This document shows positions 12,340-29,015 of a stretch of 64,000 nt of DNA, piece by piece (positions within the stretch are counted from its first letter, which is position 1; each line of letters opens with the position of its first letter). Under the pieces are notes generated by a model. It was not told where the DNA came from. It saw only the letters and a program-made list of their open reading frames with translations, and did no database searches. Made by a program: the position numbers and the translations under genes. This DNA comes from Glandiceps talaboti (Eukaryota > Hemichordata > Enteropneusta > Spengelidae), in assembly GCF_964340395.1 (NCBI RefSeq), contig NC_135550.1, positions 25,658,676-25,722,675 on the forward strand, written 5' to 3'.

Positions 12340-15300
12340 TATATCCTTAATCCAAAGAATATGGATGTTATAAGTCATTACGTGGCATTTCATACTTCCT
12401 CAGTGATATAACTGAGAAATTATGTATAATCAATACTGAAAAGAGCATGCTACTGAACAGAAAATAAGAATTAGTCTCCAAATGCTCCATGAAAATAAAT
12501 TTTCCCTTGACAACTTTAGAAATGTAAACCTCCATAAAGAATAGTTTAGTCTGACCATCTTGTTATGTATACCTCAGTGTATACACAAATATTTATATGT
12601 ACATATCATCGACCTTGACAATCTCAATTTTATCAGTTAATTGATAATTACTGAGGAAGCACAAAACTCTGAGTAATGACTTATAACATCCTTATTCTTT
12701 GGATAAGTCTATAATGCTCTGCCTGCTACTAATATTGCATCAAACTCTGCTCCTAATATTGCATCAAACTCTGCTACTAATATTACATCAAACTCTGCTC
12801 CTAATATTGCATCAAACTCTGCTACTAATATTACATCAAACTCTGCTACTAATATTGCATTAAACTCTGCTCCTAATATTGCATCAAACTCTGCTACTAA
12901 TATTGCATCAAACTCTGCTCTTAATATTGCATCAAACTCTGCTCCTAATATTGCATCAAACTCTGCTACTAATATTGCATCAAACTCTGCTACTAATATT
13001 GCATCAAACTCTGCTACTAATATTGCATCAAACTCTGCTACTAATATTGCATCAAACTCTGCTCCTAATATTGCATCAAACTCTGCTCCTAATATTACAT
13101 CAAACTCTGCTCCTAATATTGCATCAAACTCTGCTCCTAATATTGCATCAAACTCTGCTACTAATATTGCATCAAACTCTGCTCCTAATATTGCATCAAA
13201 CTCTGCTCCTAATATTGCATCAAACTCTGCTACTAATATTGCATCAAACTCTGCTCCTAATATTGCATCAAACTCTGCTCCTAATATTACATCAAACTCT
13301 GCTCCTAATATTGCATCAAACTCTGCTCCTAATATTGCATCAAACTCTGCTCCTAATATTGCATCAAACTCTGCTACTAATATTGCATCAAACTCTGCTA
13401 CTAATATTGCATCAAACTCTGCTACTAATATTGCATCAAACTCTGCTCTTAATATTGCATCAAACTCTGCTACTAATATTGCATCAAACTCTGCTCTTAA
13501 TATTGCATCAAACTCTGCTCCTAATATTGCATCAAACTCTGCTACTAATATTGCATCAAACTCTGCTACTAATATTGCATCAAACTCTGCTACTAATATT
13601 GCATCAAACTCTGCTACTAATATTGCATCAAACTCTGCTACTAATATTGCATCAAACTCTGCGCTTAATATTGCATCAAACTCTGCTACTAATATTGCAT
13701 CAAACTCTGCTACTAATATTGCATCAAACTCTGCTACTAATATTGCATCAAACTCTGCTCCTAATATTACATCAAACTCTGCTCTTAATATTACATCAAA
13801 CTCTGCTCCTAATATTACATCAAACTCTGCTCCTAATATTACATCAAACTCTGCTCCTAATATTACATCAAACTCTGCTACTAATATTGCATCAAACTCT
13901 GCTACTAATATTACATCAAACTCTGCTACTAATATTGCATCAAACTCTGCTACTAATATTGCATCAAACTCTGCTACTAATATTGCATCAAACTCTGCTA
14001 CTAATATTACATCAAACTCTGCTCCTAATATTACATCAAACTCTGCTACTAATATTGCATCAAACTCTGCTACTAATATTACATCAAACTCTGCTACTAA
14101 TATTACATCAAACTCTGCTACTAATATTGCATCAGTGTTCAAGCATTGGGCAATATATATATATATATGTGTCATCTTACCTGCAACTTCAAGTAATTTA
14201 CTTCGTATGAATTTGATAATTTCAATAAATTCTATATCTCTAGAGCCTACATCTCTCAGCATAGCTTGTCTTGTTGTTAAGCTGACACCTAAAGGTCCTG
14301 GTGTGAATAGTTTCTTTTCACCTACAAAGATGACAATCAACAACAACTATATATTTACAAATATCATTAAAAAAACCCACAAAAAAACACACAAAAAAAC
14401 CCCAAAAAAACAGCAACAACACAGGAGCAAAGATGAGTTGAATTTGTGAGACATGATCCTATGATCCAGCACTGAATGATTGTTCTTGATATTCTAACTA
14501 AGTCTGTGTCAATATTACAATTAATGTACCTATACATAGATAATTTAAACAAAATGAAAGAAGAATATGGAATTTCAAACATCAACAATACCACAAAGCG
14601 ACACTTTTTGAACATTTGTAAAGATTATCATTTCACCAAGAAATGGAGCAAAGACGAAGACAGACAGACAAGAGGCTTAAAGCTCAGAACTTGTAAACAC
14701 ATTGTTACACAATAAGATACAAACAGTCAATTATGTTGAAATTATGAAAAATAGAGAGGAAGTTGGTTTAATTTCAAGAATTAGACTGAGCTCACATGAT
14801 CTACAAATTTAAATTGGTAAACATAAAAGACCAAAAAACAGAAAACAGTTACATTACATAACACCTGCAATATAATAGAAGATGAAATGTCACTTCATCA
14901 CAACATGCAACAACAATAACATTGAGAGACAACAAATGTATACCAGACTAAGTGCAATCAGTGGTCTAGGTAATTTCAAAGAACCTAGACAATGAAACAA
15001 AATTTATTACCCTTTTATTTCTGATCAAAGTCACATACTTAACTATTCTATGTTATTCTAAACTAATTCTTGTAAAGTTAAACTATCGGCAGAATGTTCA
15101 TCTAACACACGAAAATCATGTTTTTCAACAGTTGGTGACCCCCCCCCCCCCCAGTAAAAAGTGAACAGTCCATTGCATATCTGTTTTCTGTCTGTTACTA
15201 GGACCTTTGATTTGTATGCTAATGTTAGTTACAATGCCAATTTTTCAGTTGTTATTGCATCATAATATAATGCAATGTTTAAAATGGAAGTGACAACACG

Positions 15301-15454
15301 AAATATCTCAAATACTGTGGGTTATTATTACGCATTTATATTTGACTTCTGGGAAAATGTAATTTGAAAGAAACGGCTTAACATAACAATGATAAAATGT
15401 TTAGTTGTGGCAGCTGGTACTCGTACCCGTATGTGGCATGATGGCATTCTCCAT
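7373..15454 (-). CDS. 2-aminoethylphosphonate--pyruvate transaminase, copy B
   Basis: This is a fold-type I, class V PLP aminotransferase of the PhnW/AEPT family. Exons on the minus strand are 15454-15427 (tentative first exon), 14321-14181, 12140-12040, 10761-10524, 10142-9978, 9402-9243, 8616-8456 and 7524-7373. All junctions are in phase and give 381 residues, against about 365-370 in bacterial PhnW. Visible motifs are [26 protein letters not shown], the PLP-binding Asp in [10 protein letters not shown] (about residue 176), the Schiff-base Lys in [12 protein letters not shown] (about residue 202, the same 26-residue spacing as in bacterial enzymes) and the substrate-binding Arg in FRIGNIG. 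All key residues are present. The first exon (MENAIMPHT) is inferred only from ATG, phase and a GTACGA donor. An alternative Met at 14346 would read through the acceptor. The gene is tandem with copy A and head-to-head with PSMA3. Confidence 0.87.
9418..9670. repeat. Tetranucleotide-rich microsatellites (aaat/aatg)
   Basis: Runs of aaataaat (9418-9446) and aatgaatgaata/aaatagat (9540-9666) lie in a copy B intron. No other structure was seen. Confidence 0.85.
10172..10316 (-). pseudogene. Decayed partial duplicate of the catalytic transaminase exon, split by a MITE
   Basis: Segments 10172-10214 and 10280-10316 together repeat 10101-10165, which spans the acceptor and first codons of the copy B exon at 10142-9978. 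Read on the minus strand after its acceptor-like AG, the duplicate gives [14 protein letters not shown] against [14 protein letters not shown] in the working exon. The PLP-binding Asp is therefore Asn in the duplicate. The duplicate lies in the intron and is interrupted by the element at 10215-10279. Confidence 0.8.
10215..10279. mobile_element. Short MITE with TAGTCTG ends and 9-bp target duplication (65 bp)
   Basis: The ends TAGTCTGTAAGATGC and CATTTTACAATCTA resemble the 3884-3988 element. It is flanked by aggatgcag at 10206-10214 and 10280-10288. It also shares the internal ccctca motif, so it looks like a shortened member of the same family. Confidence 0.8.
12266..12345. repeat. (ACAT)n and (TA)n microsatellite
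   Basis: About 16 acat units are followed by a short TA run, in the intron between copy B exons 14181 and 12140. Confidence 0.95.
12716..14133. repeat. 24-bp minisatellite, about 59 copies, open on both strands
   Basis: The unit tgctactaatattgcatcaa-actc (24 bp) varies mainly at two positions (tgctA/C/T and G/Acat). It lies inside the copy B intron 14180-12141. On the minus strand it reads as a DAILVAEF octapeptide repeat continuous with the preceding exon. On the plus strand it reads HQTLLLIL. Neither reading resembles a known protein, and the openness follows from a unit length divisible by three. Confidence 0.96.
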
Positions 15455-15998
15455 CGTGTCAGTAAATAATATTTAGTATTTTTTCAATCTATATGTCTAG
15501 ACAGTTGAGTACATAAATTTATATAAAAAAAGTATTGACTCAAATCAACCAACGCAAGCAATATCATTGCACGTGTCCCTGTGCACCCCCCCCCCCCCAT
15601 TTCTTAAGACTGTCTACTTTCCGGTGACGTAGCCGAAGTAAAATTCAAATCATGCATATAATGATATACAGAGCCATTACGAAGTCTTTGTCTATCATTT
15701 AAGGCTGCTATTACCTGACGTCATGATGAAATGATGAAACGTCTAACGCGCCCAAAATTAATGTCTGGTCAAATCCATATCCATTCACGCGGTAACCGGT
15801 ACTAGGGTTTTGTTACGTGTAATCAATAAATAAAAAACCATACCTGAGCCGAAATCTATTTACATATAACCTTTGACTCTAGTGTTTCATACACATGCGC
15901 AGTTCCACATCCGCCATCTTTGTTGCACATGAGAGGAAAGTGAACAAAACTGTGATAGAAACTCTACAATCTCTTTATAACAAAAAGAAGCAACGAAC
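14181..15998. promoter_or_regulatory. Divergent PSMA3 / transaminase copy B upstream region
   Basis: The two start codons (15999 plus, 15454 minus if the first exon is right) are about 544 bp apart. At 15909-15920 there is ccgccatctttg, a YY1-type site (AAGATGGCGG on the minus strand), and a half NRF1 site tgcgca at 15896. A TGACGTAG CRE-like motif lies at about 15624. On the minus strand the YY1 ATG opens a 12-codon uORF (MADVELRMCMKH), and a donor-like cag|gtatgg is at about 15843, so a non-coding first exon for copy B is possible. Poly-C runs occur at 15140 and 15586. Confidence 0.5.
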
Positions 15999-20931
<4,933 letters not shown>

Positions 20932-21260
20932 AGTACTATCTGACCAAAAGGATTCTAACCATCTATAGGAGAACTCTGCAGGATATTTGACTGGAAACAG
21001 AAAGGTTGAAGCCCTGTCTAGTAATATGCAAAAGTTAAATCACATCACATCTGTGGCTTTGATGTGACTGTTCGACGAACTCACCAGTGTCAACTTTGTT
21101 CAAGTTTCCATTTTGTAAATGAACCACACTACATTTTATTGAAAGTGTAACCAAGAAAATACACATGATATTAGATAGATAGTTAATAATGTGTCTGTGT
21201 AACATATTGGTGTCCACACTAAAAGTTGAAAAATAAAATGTGAAAATTCTTAGTGTTTCT
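20932..21260 (+). other. PSMA3 3' UTR
   Basis: This is the sequence after the stop codon, including the AATAAA polyadenylation signal at 21232-21237. Confidence 0.75.
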
Positions 21261-23676
21261 GTATACTATTGTGCTATTTTTCTGTGTGTGAGTTTTCTGT
21301 GTGTGAGTTGCCAATTTGTATAGAACAAATAATGCACTGACTTTTAAAGTTTGACCCACCATGAATGCATATCTGTCATTTTGGGCCTTGAGCCAGTAAG
21401 CATACCTCAACATAGCAACGAATCATTAGTAAGTTATTCTTCCTGGCTCCAACGATGTCACATGACATTTTTTTCAGCTATTCTTCCCTTCAGAGCCACA
21501 AAAAATGCCTGAATAGATAACTATGTATTGGTATCTATTGCCCTGTAATCTTGTAGTGTCCATGAAATTTCTCTGGTTCTCCATTCTCAAAATATTTTAC
21601 CAGGTGTATTAAGTTGATTGCTTTGATAGACCGTGATAGCAGGTGTTGTCAAATTGGTCCATCATTCATATACTTGTCACTACTTGTTCAGTTTTAAAGA
21701 ATGCTGTATTACCAGTAGTGAAGTCAATGTATACAGCGCCCTCTGTGGCGAAATAAAACTAATGCAACAGGTGTTAGAAAGTGTTGATGTATATACGTCT
21801 TTATTAGTGAAAATAACATGCAGCTTGAAGGCATAAAATTCCCCAAAAACCTTGACCTGCCATACTGCATCCATGAATGTCTACCTGGTCACTTCCAGTA
21901 TACATTGTAGTTGCACATCCTTGTCCTTCACGATTAAAGAATGGCAATTTTTTGTTTAAAATTGTGAATTTTCAGAATATTTAAAAATAAATCTTGACTT
22001 ACTATTCAAAACTTTATGGAGTGTACATTTGAAAGGAAAAGTGTCTAAATATTGTTCCTTGTTGCAACTTTCAGGTGATTTGAAATTGTAATATGAAAAT
22101 TATAACATTTGTGTGGTTCAATAATCCCTTGTGATCTACTGCAAGATCAAATCCAGTATTCCTTTCTTGCATGGCATTTAGATCTGATGACATAATATCT
22201 GTCTTAAAAAGTTGAAAGACTGCACCCAAGTTAGTGCAGACATGGCACATTGTTTGATCAGCACACCGTAGAGTATCTTGCGATGAGAAAGTCAAAAGTT
22301 AGCCATAATTTCAGTCATTGTCATGACAACGTAGACATCAAGTCCATTTCACTCACTAATCCCATGTATTCTAACAGCATTCTCATCCTGGATGGTAGGA
22401 AGATGTATGCAGAGTAACATGTCATTCCCAGTGTCAGAAATAATACTATGTCTGAAATATCAGCGTTAAGGTTCTACCAAAGTAATAATGGTATTGGTAT
22501 GTTCATTTGAAAGCTTGCAGTGGAAAGGGAGGTAACTTTATATGTGAAATTTTTAAGAACAAAAAATACTCTGCCATATAAAAGGAGAAAATGTAAAGAA
22601 GTTGTTCGTTCATCAGTCATAGCAACTTGACTTGTAAACATGGCGTACAAAAATTTTATTGGAAAGACATTTTTTTCACTTTGACCCTACTTGATTTTGG
22701 CTTAAAGCTTTATGGTATCTTTTTTTGATGAATTATATGGAATGATGTATTGTGAACAATAGCAACAACCTTGTACTTTGGGCAGTTGACTAGTTTTTAC
22801 TCTAGCCCGTCTACTGGCTGGATATGTGACTACACTACACTACTATATGTTCTAAAACACATCTATACTGGCTGAATCTGTAACTCACCAACATTTCATT
22901 CTACAACCTGTCTACTCACTGATTCTATGACTCTGCTACACTACATTCAGTGGACATGCCAATAATGTTGTAAGCAACAGAATTAGTGGAGCATCCTATT
23001 ATGACAAATCTTCAGTTTACATCCTGCCTGTAATGGTATCACTTTGATTCTGTTAATTCAGTCATGATACCTTCTAAGACTGCCATATACTAATATGCAT
23101 ATACATGTAGTGGGATGCAGAACATAGCACAGTGGAGTCACAGATCTGGCACGTCTACATTTTAAAGGGAAAAAATACAGCCACAGCTTCTGGAATATAA
23201 CTTTACCCATTGCAATAATTTCTTAATTTCTTGAATGATTGAATTGCATTCTACATGATAGTTCCCGGTGACAATGAGCATGACATGACATGACAACATT
23301 GGCCTGATGAATGAATGTGACAGGGATGTATAAATGGTTTTGTACACTATGTATGTAAACTTCCTTTTTTCATTGTTCATGATATGTCAGAGTACGGTAA
23401 AAAATTATTTTTCTATCCTTCCCAAACTCATGTATAGCAACAATAATTTGATAAAAGGGTTGTAGAGATAACCTTACGATATGGGTATAATTTTGTATAA
23501 ACTTCCCTTTTTCTAAGGTCATGACATGACCTTAGAATGATGACATATCAGAATATCATAACAGACCATATAATTAAAGACTTCGGGTTTTCACAGTTTG
23601 AAAGCATACATGCAGACTGTTAATATTAATTGTCTGCATACCTAGCATAGTGTAAAGGTACATGAACCATTTTGTT

Positions 23677-23735
<59 letters not shown>

Positions 23736-23869
23736 TATTCAGTCCTACAATTTCAGTCACTGTTTTCTCAGTGGTGGATCTATATTTAATTTTTCATCTT
23801 TTATGAATGTTAGAAATAGGAAATGAAATTTATCTTGGTTACATTTTGTAGGTTTAACTGACATGTTAA

Positions 23870-23955
23870 GGTAGCCTGGAATCCATGTGGATTGGATTTT
23901 TTGATTGGAAAGATGAATGTAAAAAATCTCATCTGCATGGATTCTAGGCTACTGT
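23870..23955. mobile_element. Short inverted-repeat element with 9-bp flanking repeats (86 bp)
   Basis: Arms gtagcctggaatccatg and catggattctaggctac are inverted. The flanks acatgttaa occur at 23861-23869 and 23956-23964. It is probably a small MITE. Confidence 0.65.
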
Positions 23956-25642
23956 ACATGTTAAAGGTTATTCATGTGATAACACCTAATATGATTAGTT
24001 ATTAACTTTTTATAAAAACCACATATATATATGTACAAAATTACATCAAAAGTTGAAAAGTTCAGCTACTTAAATTAACAGTACATGCAGTACTGTACAG
24101 TAAACTTGACCTCCCAAGTTACACGGGTCTTTCTGCTATCATGATGTATACAAGTTTACATGATATGAAAAAAAGGATACAAATAACAATAGATTCTACA
24201 GGTTCCATGCCATACATAGCAGTATTGATAAGCCATTGGAAATACCAATACTTAACACTCTTTTTCAACCTCTGGTACATCTTGTTTTCTTGCCAGTTTT
24301 AGGGGGAAATCCACTGCTCCAAAGGGGGTCACACTTCAAATCTTATGTTAACCTTGTGTGCTATGCATGTATTAAACTATGACAAGATTGTTAGAGATGT
24401 AGTGTTAATAAGTTAATGTGTTAGTGATTAGTTTTGTGTTTGTTCAGTTTTTAGAGACCACACCACACTATGCAAATAGGGGCTGGATGTGCCCATGAAA
24501 ATGATTACTACAATAACATGGTTACCATTTATACTAGTATGTCAACATTTTAAATGTAAAAGAAATATGTGGTTATCTGTGAAAATTTTGAATAGCATGG
24601 CTTCATTTTCAGAATGATTTGTAATTTTTATTTTAAATGTTTCACATTCAGAATATGATTTTTGTTTTATTTGACAATTTATTCTGTATATATCTGTAGA
24701 GAAGTAGTTACATTTTAGATATGTGATGACTTCCTCATTACTTTTTGGATTCACAGAGCTAGTACAGATTATTAGTCTACACAAGTAATTAAAAATACAA
24801 TAATGAGATATCACAGTAATCAAATAGATGACGTATTAGTCCTCTTGCAAAACATTGATGACATTTAGAATTGTCTTGTAATTATTTTATTTTTATTTAT
24901 TTATATCAACCAATATCAGATTATGTGTCAATGGCACTGAAATTATCCCTACAGATTAACTAAAAACATTCTCACACAACATCGTAAGCCATAGGCCTCT
25001 TATACCACCGTCCAAAAATCGCGAAATGTACCCAACAAAACATATTTTGTTGCTTCAGCAGAAATATGTGCTCTGGCTTTTGAGGATGTCCTCACATGAC
25101 CTTTACAATTCGATAACTGTTTCCACCAAGAATTCTGTTGATTAAATGTTGGAATACCTCACCACATAAGAATGAACATTTCTAACACCAATTACTATAT
25201 CAGTCAACTCCACTATACTTTGGATGAACAAGTCTTCTAAATTCAAAGACATAGCTCCCACCACAAATATGCTGTCTAAATTGCACTGACAAGTTCATTA
25301 ATCATATATGGCAATGTCTACTCTTCTTCACATAGAGATGTTTATGGTTGACGAAAGTAATGGTATCACAGGAGATGGACATTGACTATACATCATGCAA
25401 GACATTGATATGCTATGGGACAAGTTCAAGTCTGACTAGACAGCTTTTCTCTGATAGTATGGATATTGACATGCATTTAAATTGTGTTCCAGTGAAAAAC
25501 TTGAATGTTATACTATTTCAGCCAGAAGATCAATGATCAAGGTCAAAAACAAAACCCATGTTGCAATGTAAAAATTATGGATGGATACACTTTAATATTG
25601 TGTCTACATCTGCAAACCTTCAAAAGCATGGAGAAAATTAAT

Positions 25643-25727
25643 TAAGTATACAATAGACACTGGTGGAAAGATAAACAACAAGGTGGAGCTGCGTTGTTTA
25701 TCTTTCCACTGGTGTCTATTGTACTTA
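25643..25727. repeat. Hairpin-forming inverted repeat (~36-bp arms)
   Basis: The left arm contains caatagacactggtggaaag and the right arm ctttccactggtgtctattg, separated by about 13 bp. No clear target duplication was found. Confidence 0.8.
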
Positions 25728-26342
25728 TGCCCGACAAGTTCACAGGATAGCAGGATTAGTCCATCTCACCCTTGCTAAACTAGATTAAGATAAAGTACAC
25801 ACTGTCTCACCCCTTGCCAGGCTAGGTGATGATAATACTGAGATAAAAGTGTACACATTCAGATGGGGATGTAGTGTTCACGGCAAAACAAATAAGCCAT
25901 ACAACATTCACAAGCCCTGATGATAGAGCTGAACAACAAGACATGTCTTATAGTGTAGCTCATATCAAGACCTGTGTAAAATTCTTTTTTTTTTTTAAAT
26001 GTTTACCATTTCTTTTGAATGGTAACAGTTGTGCCCTCCTTTACTGTGCAGTCACTACTCCATTCATGGTGCAGTAGTATGACTTATTCTTAATACTACT
26101 CGCCACAACCATATTTCTCTGTATAAGTTCTCGTAATTTTGGCAAACTATTTGGTCCGGGCCATACATTTCATTCTTCAGACCATGGAGGTTCCCCTTAT
26201 ACTTCCATGTTCAGCAGGCATATGGTTTCTGCTGGACTGGTTTTACTGAACTACAAAGGTCAACCCAATTCACACCTTCTAAATCCCCTTTGTCTTACAC
26301 TATCCATTACTGATAAGACTTCAGCAGCAACTCAGACAAGGA

Positions 26343-26397
26343 GTTGGTTATAACTCATAGACCCTACACCAGGTGGTAGGGTCTATGGTTATACTCC
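26343..26397. repeat. Short inverted repeat around catagaccctac
   Basis: catagaccctacacc and ggtggtagggtctatg face each other, with looser matches outside (ggagttggttataac / gttatactcc). Confidence 0.7.
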
Positions 26398-26454
26398 GCT
26401 ACACAAACTTTAATATTAGCTCCAGAAGAGGATTGCTCATCCTGAATGTCAAAC

Positions 26455-27190
26455 ACCGAGTCAACATTTTGAAAGCTAAAGGGTATAACCTTGAATATGA
26501 AGGTCAAGGTCATAGGTAACTGCCTTATCAGGAAGGTTAATTCTGATGTTATCAGTGTAATTGAATGGTGATCCTATGCACAAAACTTCCAAAGTTATTG
26601 TGCAAATTTCAATTTGACCTTGAAATGATGAAGATCAAGTCAGTGTCTAAATACGAAGTTTTGTATACTTCTAGCAATGTGGTGGGTGTACACTTAACAG
26701 TATCTCTGGTACAAAACATCCAAAATGGTCAAGGTTAAATATGAAGAAAACTTGCCTCTGATAATGTTGGTTAACTTAAATTGAGATGCTTGAATGGAGT
26801 ATGTGTGTGTATTCAACTTCTTGAGTTATGATAGAAAGACAAATTTCAGCTATACCGGTATCACCTTTGTAATGATGGTCAAGGTCATAGAAAGGCTGTC
26901 ATTGATAATGTGGGGATAGACACTTGCATGGTGCCTGCATGTATGTGTTACACTTTGAGTTGGCAAAATGTGTATTTTTATTACAAATATGGCCACCATT
27001 TGTGCCAAAAAGGTCAAGGCTGCAAAGTTAAGTGATTTGCATATTTTTACCTTATACTTTGTGATATTTGTGCCAAGTTTGGTTGAAATTGATTAAGCCA
27101 ATATCTTGAGATATTGCTGTCCATGGACAGATGGAAGGATAGACAGACATAGATCATTCCTATAGCCCCTCTGGGCTGTACCCATTGGGC
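26455..27190. repeat. Degenerate interspersed repeat with 'aaggtcaaggtca' phrases
   Basis: Recurring aaggtcaaggtcata lines are followed by gccaagtttggttgaaattg and an agacagacata tail. From memory, similar repeats are common in mollusc and other lophotrochozoan genomes; this is recollection, not a search. No coding potential was seen. Confidence 0.5.
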
Positions 27191-27927
27191 TTAATTCTAG
27201 CATATTTAAAGTTTGCCATACAATATGTACAAAAAACACACATACATGCACGAACACTTCCACACATATACTCACATATAAATTAATACGGACAGACAGA
27301 CAGACACAATTCATTGCTATAAAAGATGTCCCATACGATCTCTGTTGTATAATTTTTGTAAGAAGTTTACTTAAAACCACACATTAATTAAAAGTACAAA
27401 AGTACGAGTTAAGGTACTTCTTTCTTAAAGATAAGTTACACCAAAACCAGCATCACAAAGAAATAAGGAAACAGCTTTTTTTGAAACTTACAATTCCTTG
27501 AAGAACTCTTTACCAAGAATACCTGTTGAATGTACTCTGGTCACAATAGTTTAACGTACAAAGAACAAATGTGAATAAATATTATAGTATTACATAGTCA
27601 CTGTAATACTTATTATATTGCTCTGTGTGGTTCAGCAATGTCAATATTTTGAAACTATTAAACTTACTCAAAAAACACCTGTAAAGTTAGATGTTCAAAA
27701 AAATATGAAATCTGACAAAATAGGATGGAAAAGAAAGTACATTTTCAAGAATTGTTATTAATATTTATGATTCTATAAATCTTGATTTTTTTTGTGTGTT
27801 GATGAGTCAAATTAAGAATGTTTGGCAAAACAGCTTCCCCTATTAGCATCATTGACTTCTAACAAAAATTATAATCACATACAAAATGTTTTATGAATCA
27901 GTAGGAAGTCTCGGCCTTACACCTAGA

Positions 27928-28592
27928 AATAGAAATGAAAAATGCTTGTTTTTTGTTTGCTAAAATTGCACACAAAATGTTGCATAAGTTTGAAGAAAGT
28001 CTGCTTTGCATTTTGCAATGAAAATTGAAATGTCTGTTTGATCATTTGCACACAAGATGTCCTTTGAATTTGATGAAAGTCAAAGCACTTAACAATAGAA
28101 ATGAAAAATGTATGTTTGCTAAAATTGCAAACAAAATCAGGGGTGAACAAATCATTTTGTGAACTGGTGGTCCTCGGACCAGTGCCTTAAAAAATCCAGT
28201 GGTCCTGCTGAAAGAATTAGTGGTACAAGGTAAAATTTGTGCAGGTTCGCCCCAAAAAATTGCTAGTCCCGGACCAAGGACCAGTGGATTTGTTCACCCC
28301 TGAAAATGTTGCATAAATCTGAAGAAAGTCTGCTTAGTATTTTGCAATGAAAATTGAAATGTCTGTTTGATCAATTGCACACAAGATGCTGTATGAATTT
28401 GATGAAAGTCTCTCATCCTTACATTTAGCAATGGTAATGAAAAATGCATGTTTGCTAAAATTGACACAAAATGTCACATGAACCTGAAGAAAGTCTGTCT
28501 TGCATTTTGCAAGCGAAATTGAAATGTCCATTTGATGAATCACCCACAAGATGTTGTATGGAGCTGCAGAAAGCCTCAGCCTGATATTCAGC
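27928..28592. repeat. ~160-bp tandem repeat, about three copies, with a MITE in one copy
   Basis: Blocks such as aatgaaaaatg...tttgctaaaattg, aagaaagtctgcttt and gaaattgaaatgtctgtttg recur at about 27930, 28094 and 28424. The spacing is close to 160 bp once the 165-bp insertion at 28138-28302 is removed. Confidence 0.8.
28138..28302. mobile_element. hAT-like MITE with 16-bp perfect TIRs (165 bp)
   Basis: The ends CAGGGGTGAACAAATC and GATTTGTTCACCCCTG are perfect inverted repeats. The flanks are aaaat at 28133-28137 and 28303-28307. The neighbouring repeat unit has acacaaaatgttgc with one aaaat, an empty-site comparison. A 5-bp duplication with CAGGGG ends fits a hAT5-like or related group. 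Confidence 0.85.
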
Positions 28593-28667
28593 ACTTTGTC
28601 TTGTTATTGAAATTCAGCCTCAAATGGATGGTCTGTCTTTAGTCATATGAACACACACAGTCTCATC

Positions 28668-29015
28668 CACCACATCATGTGTTGTCCATGTAGTAGTATG
28701 TCTTATTTCATCACATCATGTGCTGTCCATGTAGTAGTATGTCTTTATTCATCACATCATGTGCTGTTCATGTGGTATGTCTTAATTCATTACATCACAT
28801 GCTGTTCATGTGTAGTGCATGTAGATAATGTCTTTATCCATCACATCATGGTGTTGTCTATGTAGTAGTATGTCTTTATCCATCACATCATGGTGTTGTC
28901 TATGTAGTAGTATGTCTTTATTCATCACATCATGTGCTGTTCATGTGTAGTGCATGTAGTATTATGTCGTTATTCGTCACATCATATGCTGTCCATGTAG
29001 TGTTTTGCTTGTCAG
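28668..29015. repeat. ~41-bp minisatellite, about eight degenerate copies
   Basis: The unit includes catcacatcatgtgctgtcc then atgtagtagtatgtctttatt. The period is 41 bp between the first copies and irregular later. Confidence 0.88.

Noticed and set aside
12709-14346. 545-codon and 443-codon open frames over the 24-bp array
   Set aside because: They arise because the unit length is a multiple of three and lacks stops. Only the aminotransferase exon at the minus-strand start is a real coding signal.
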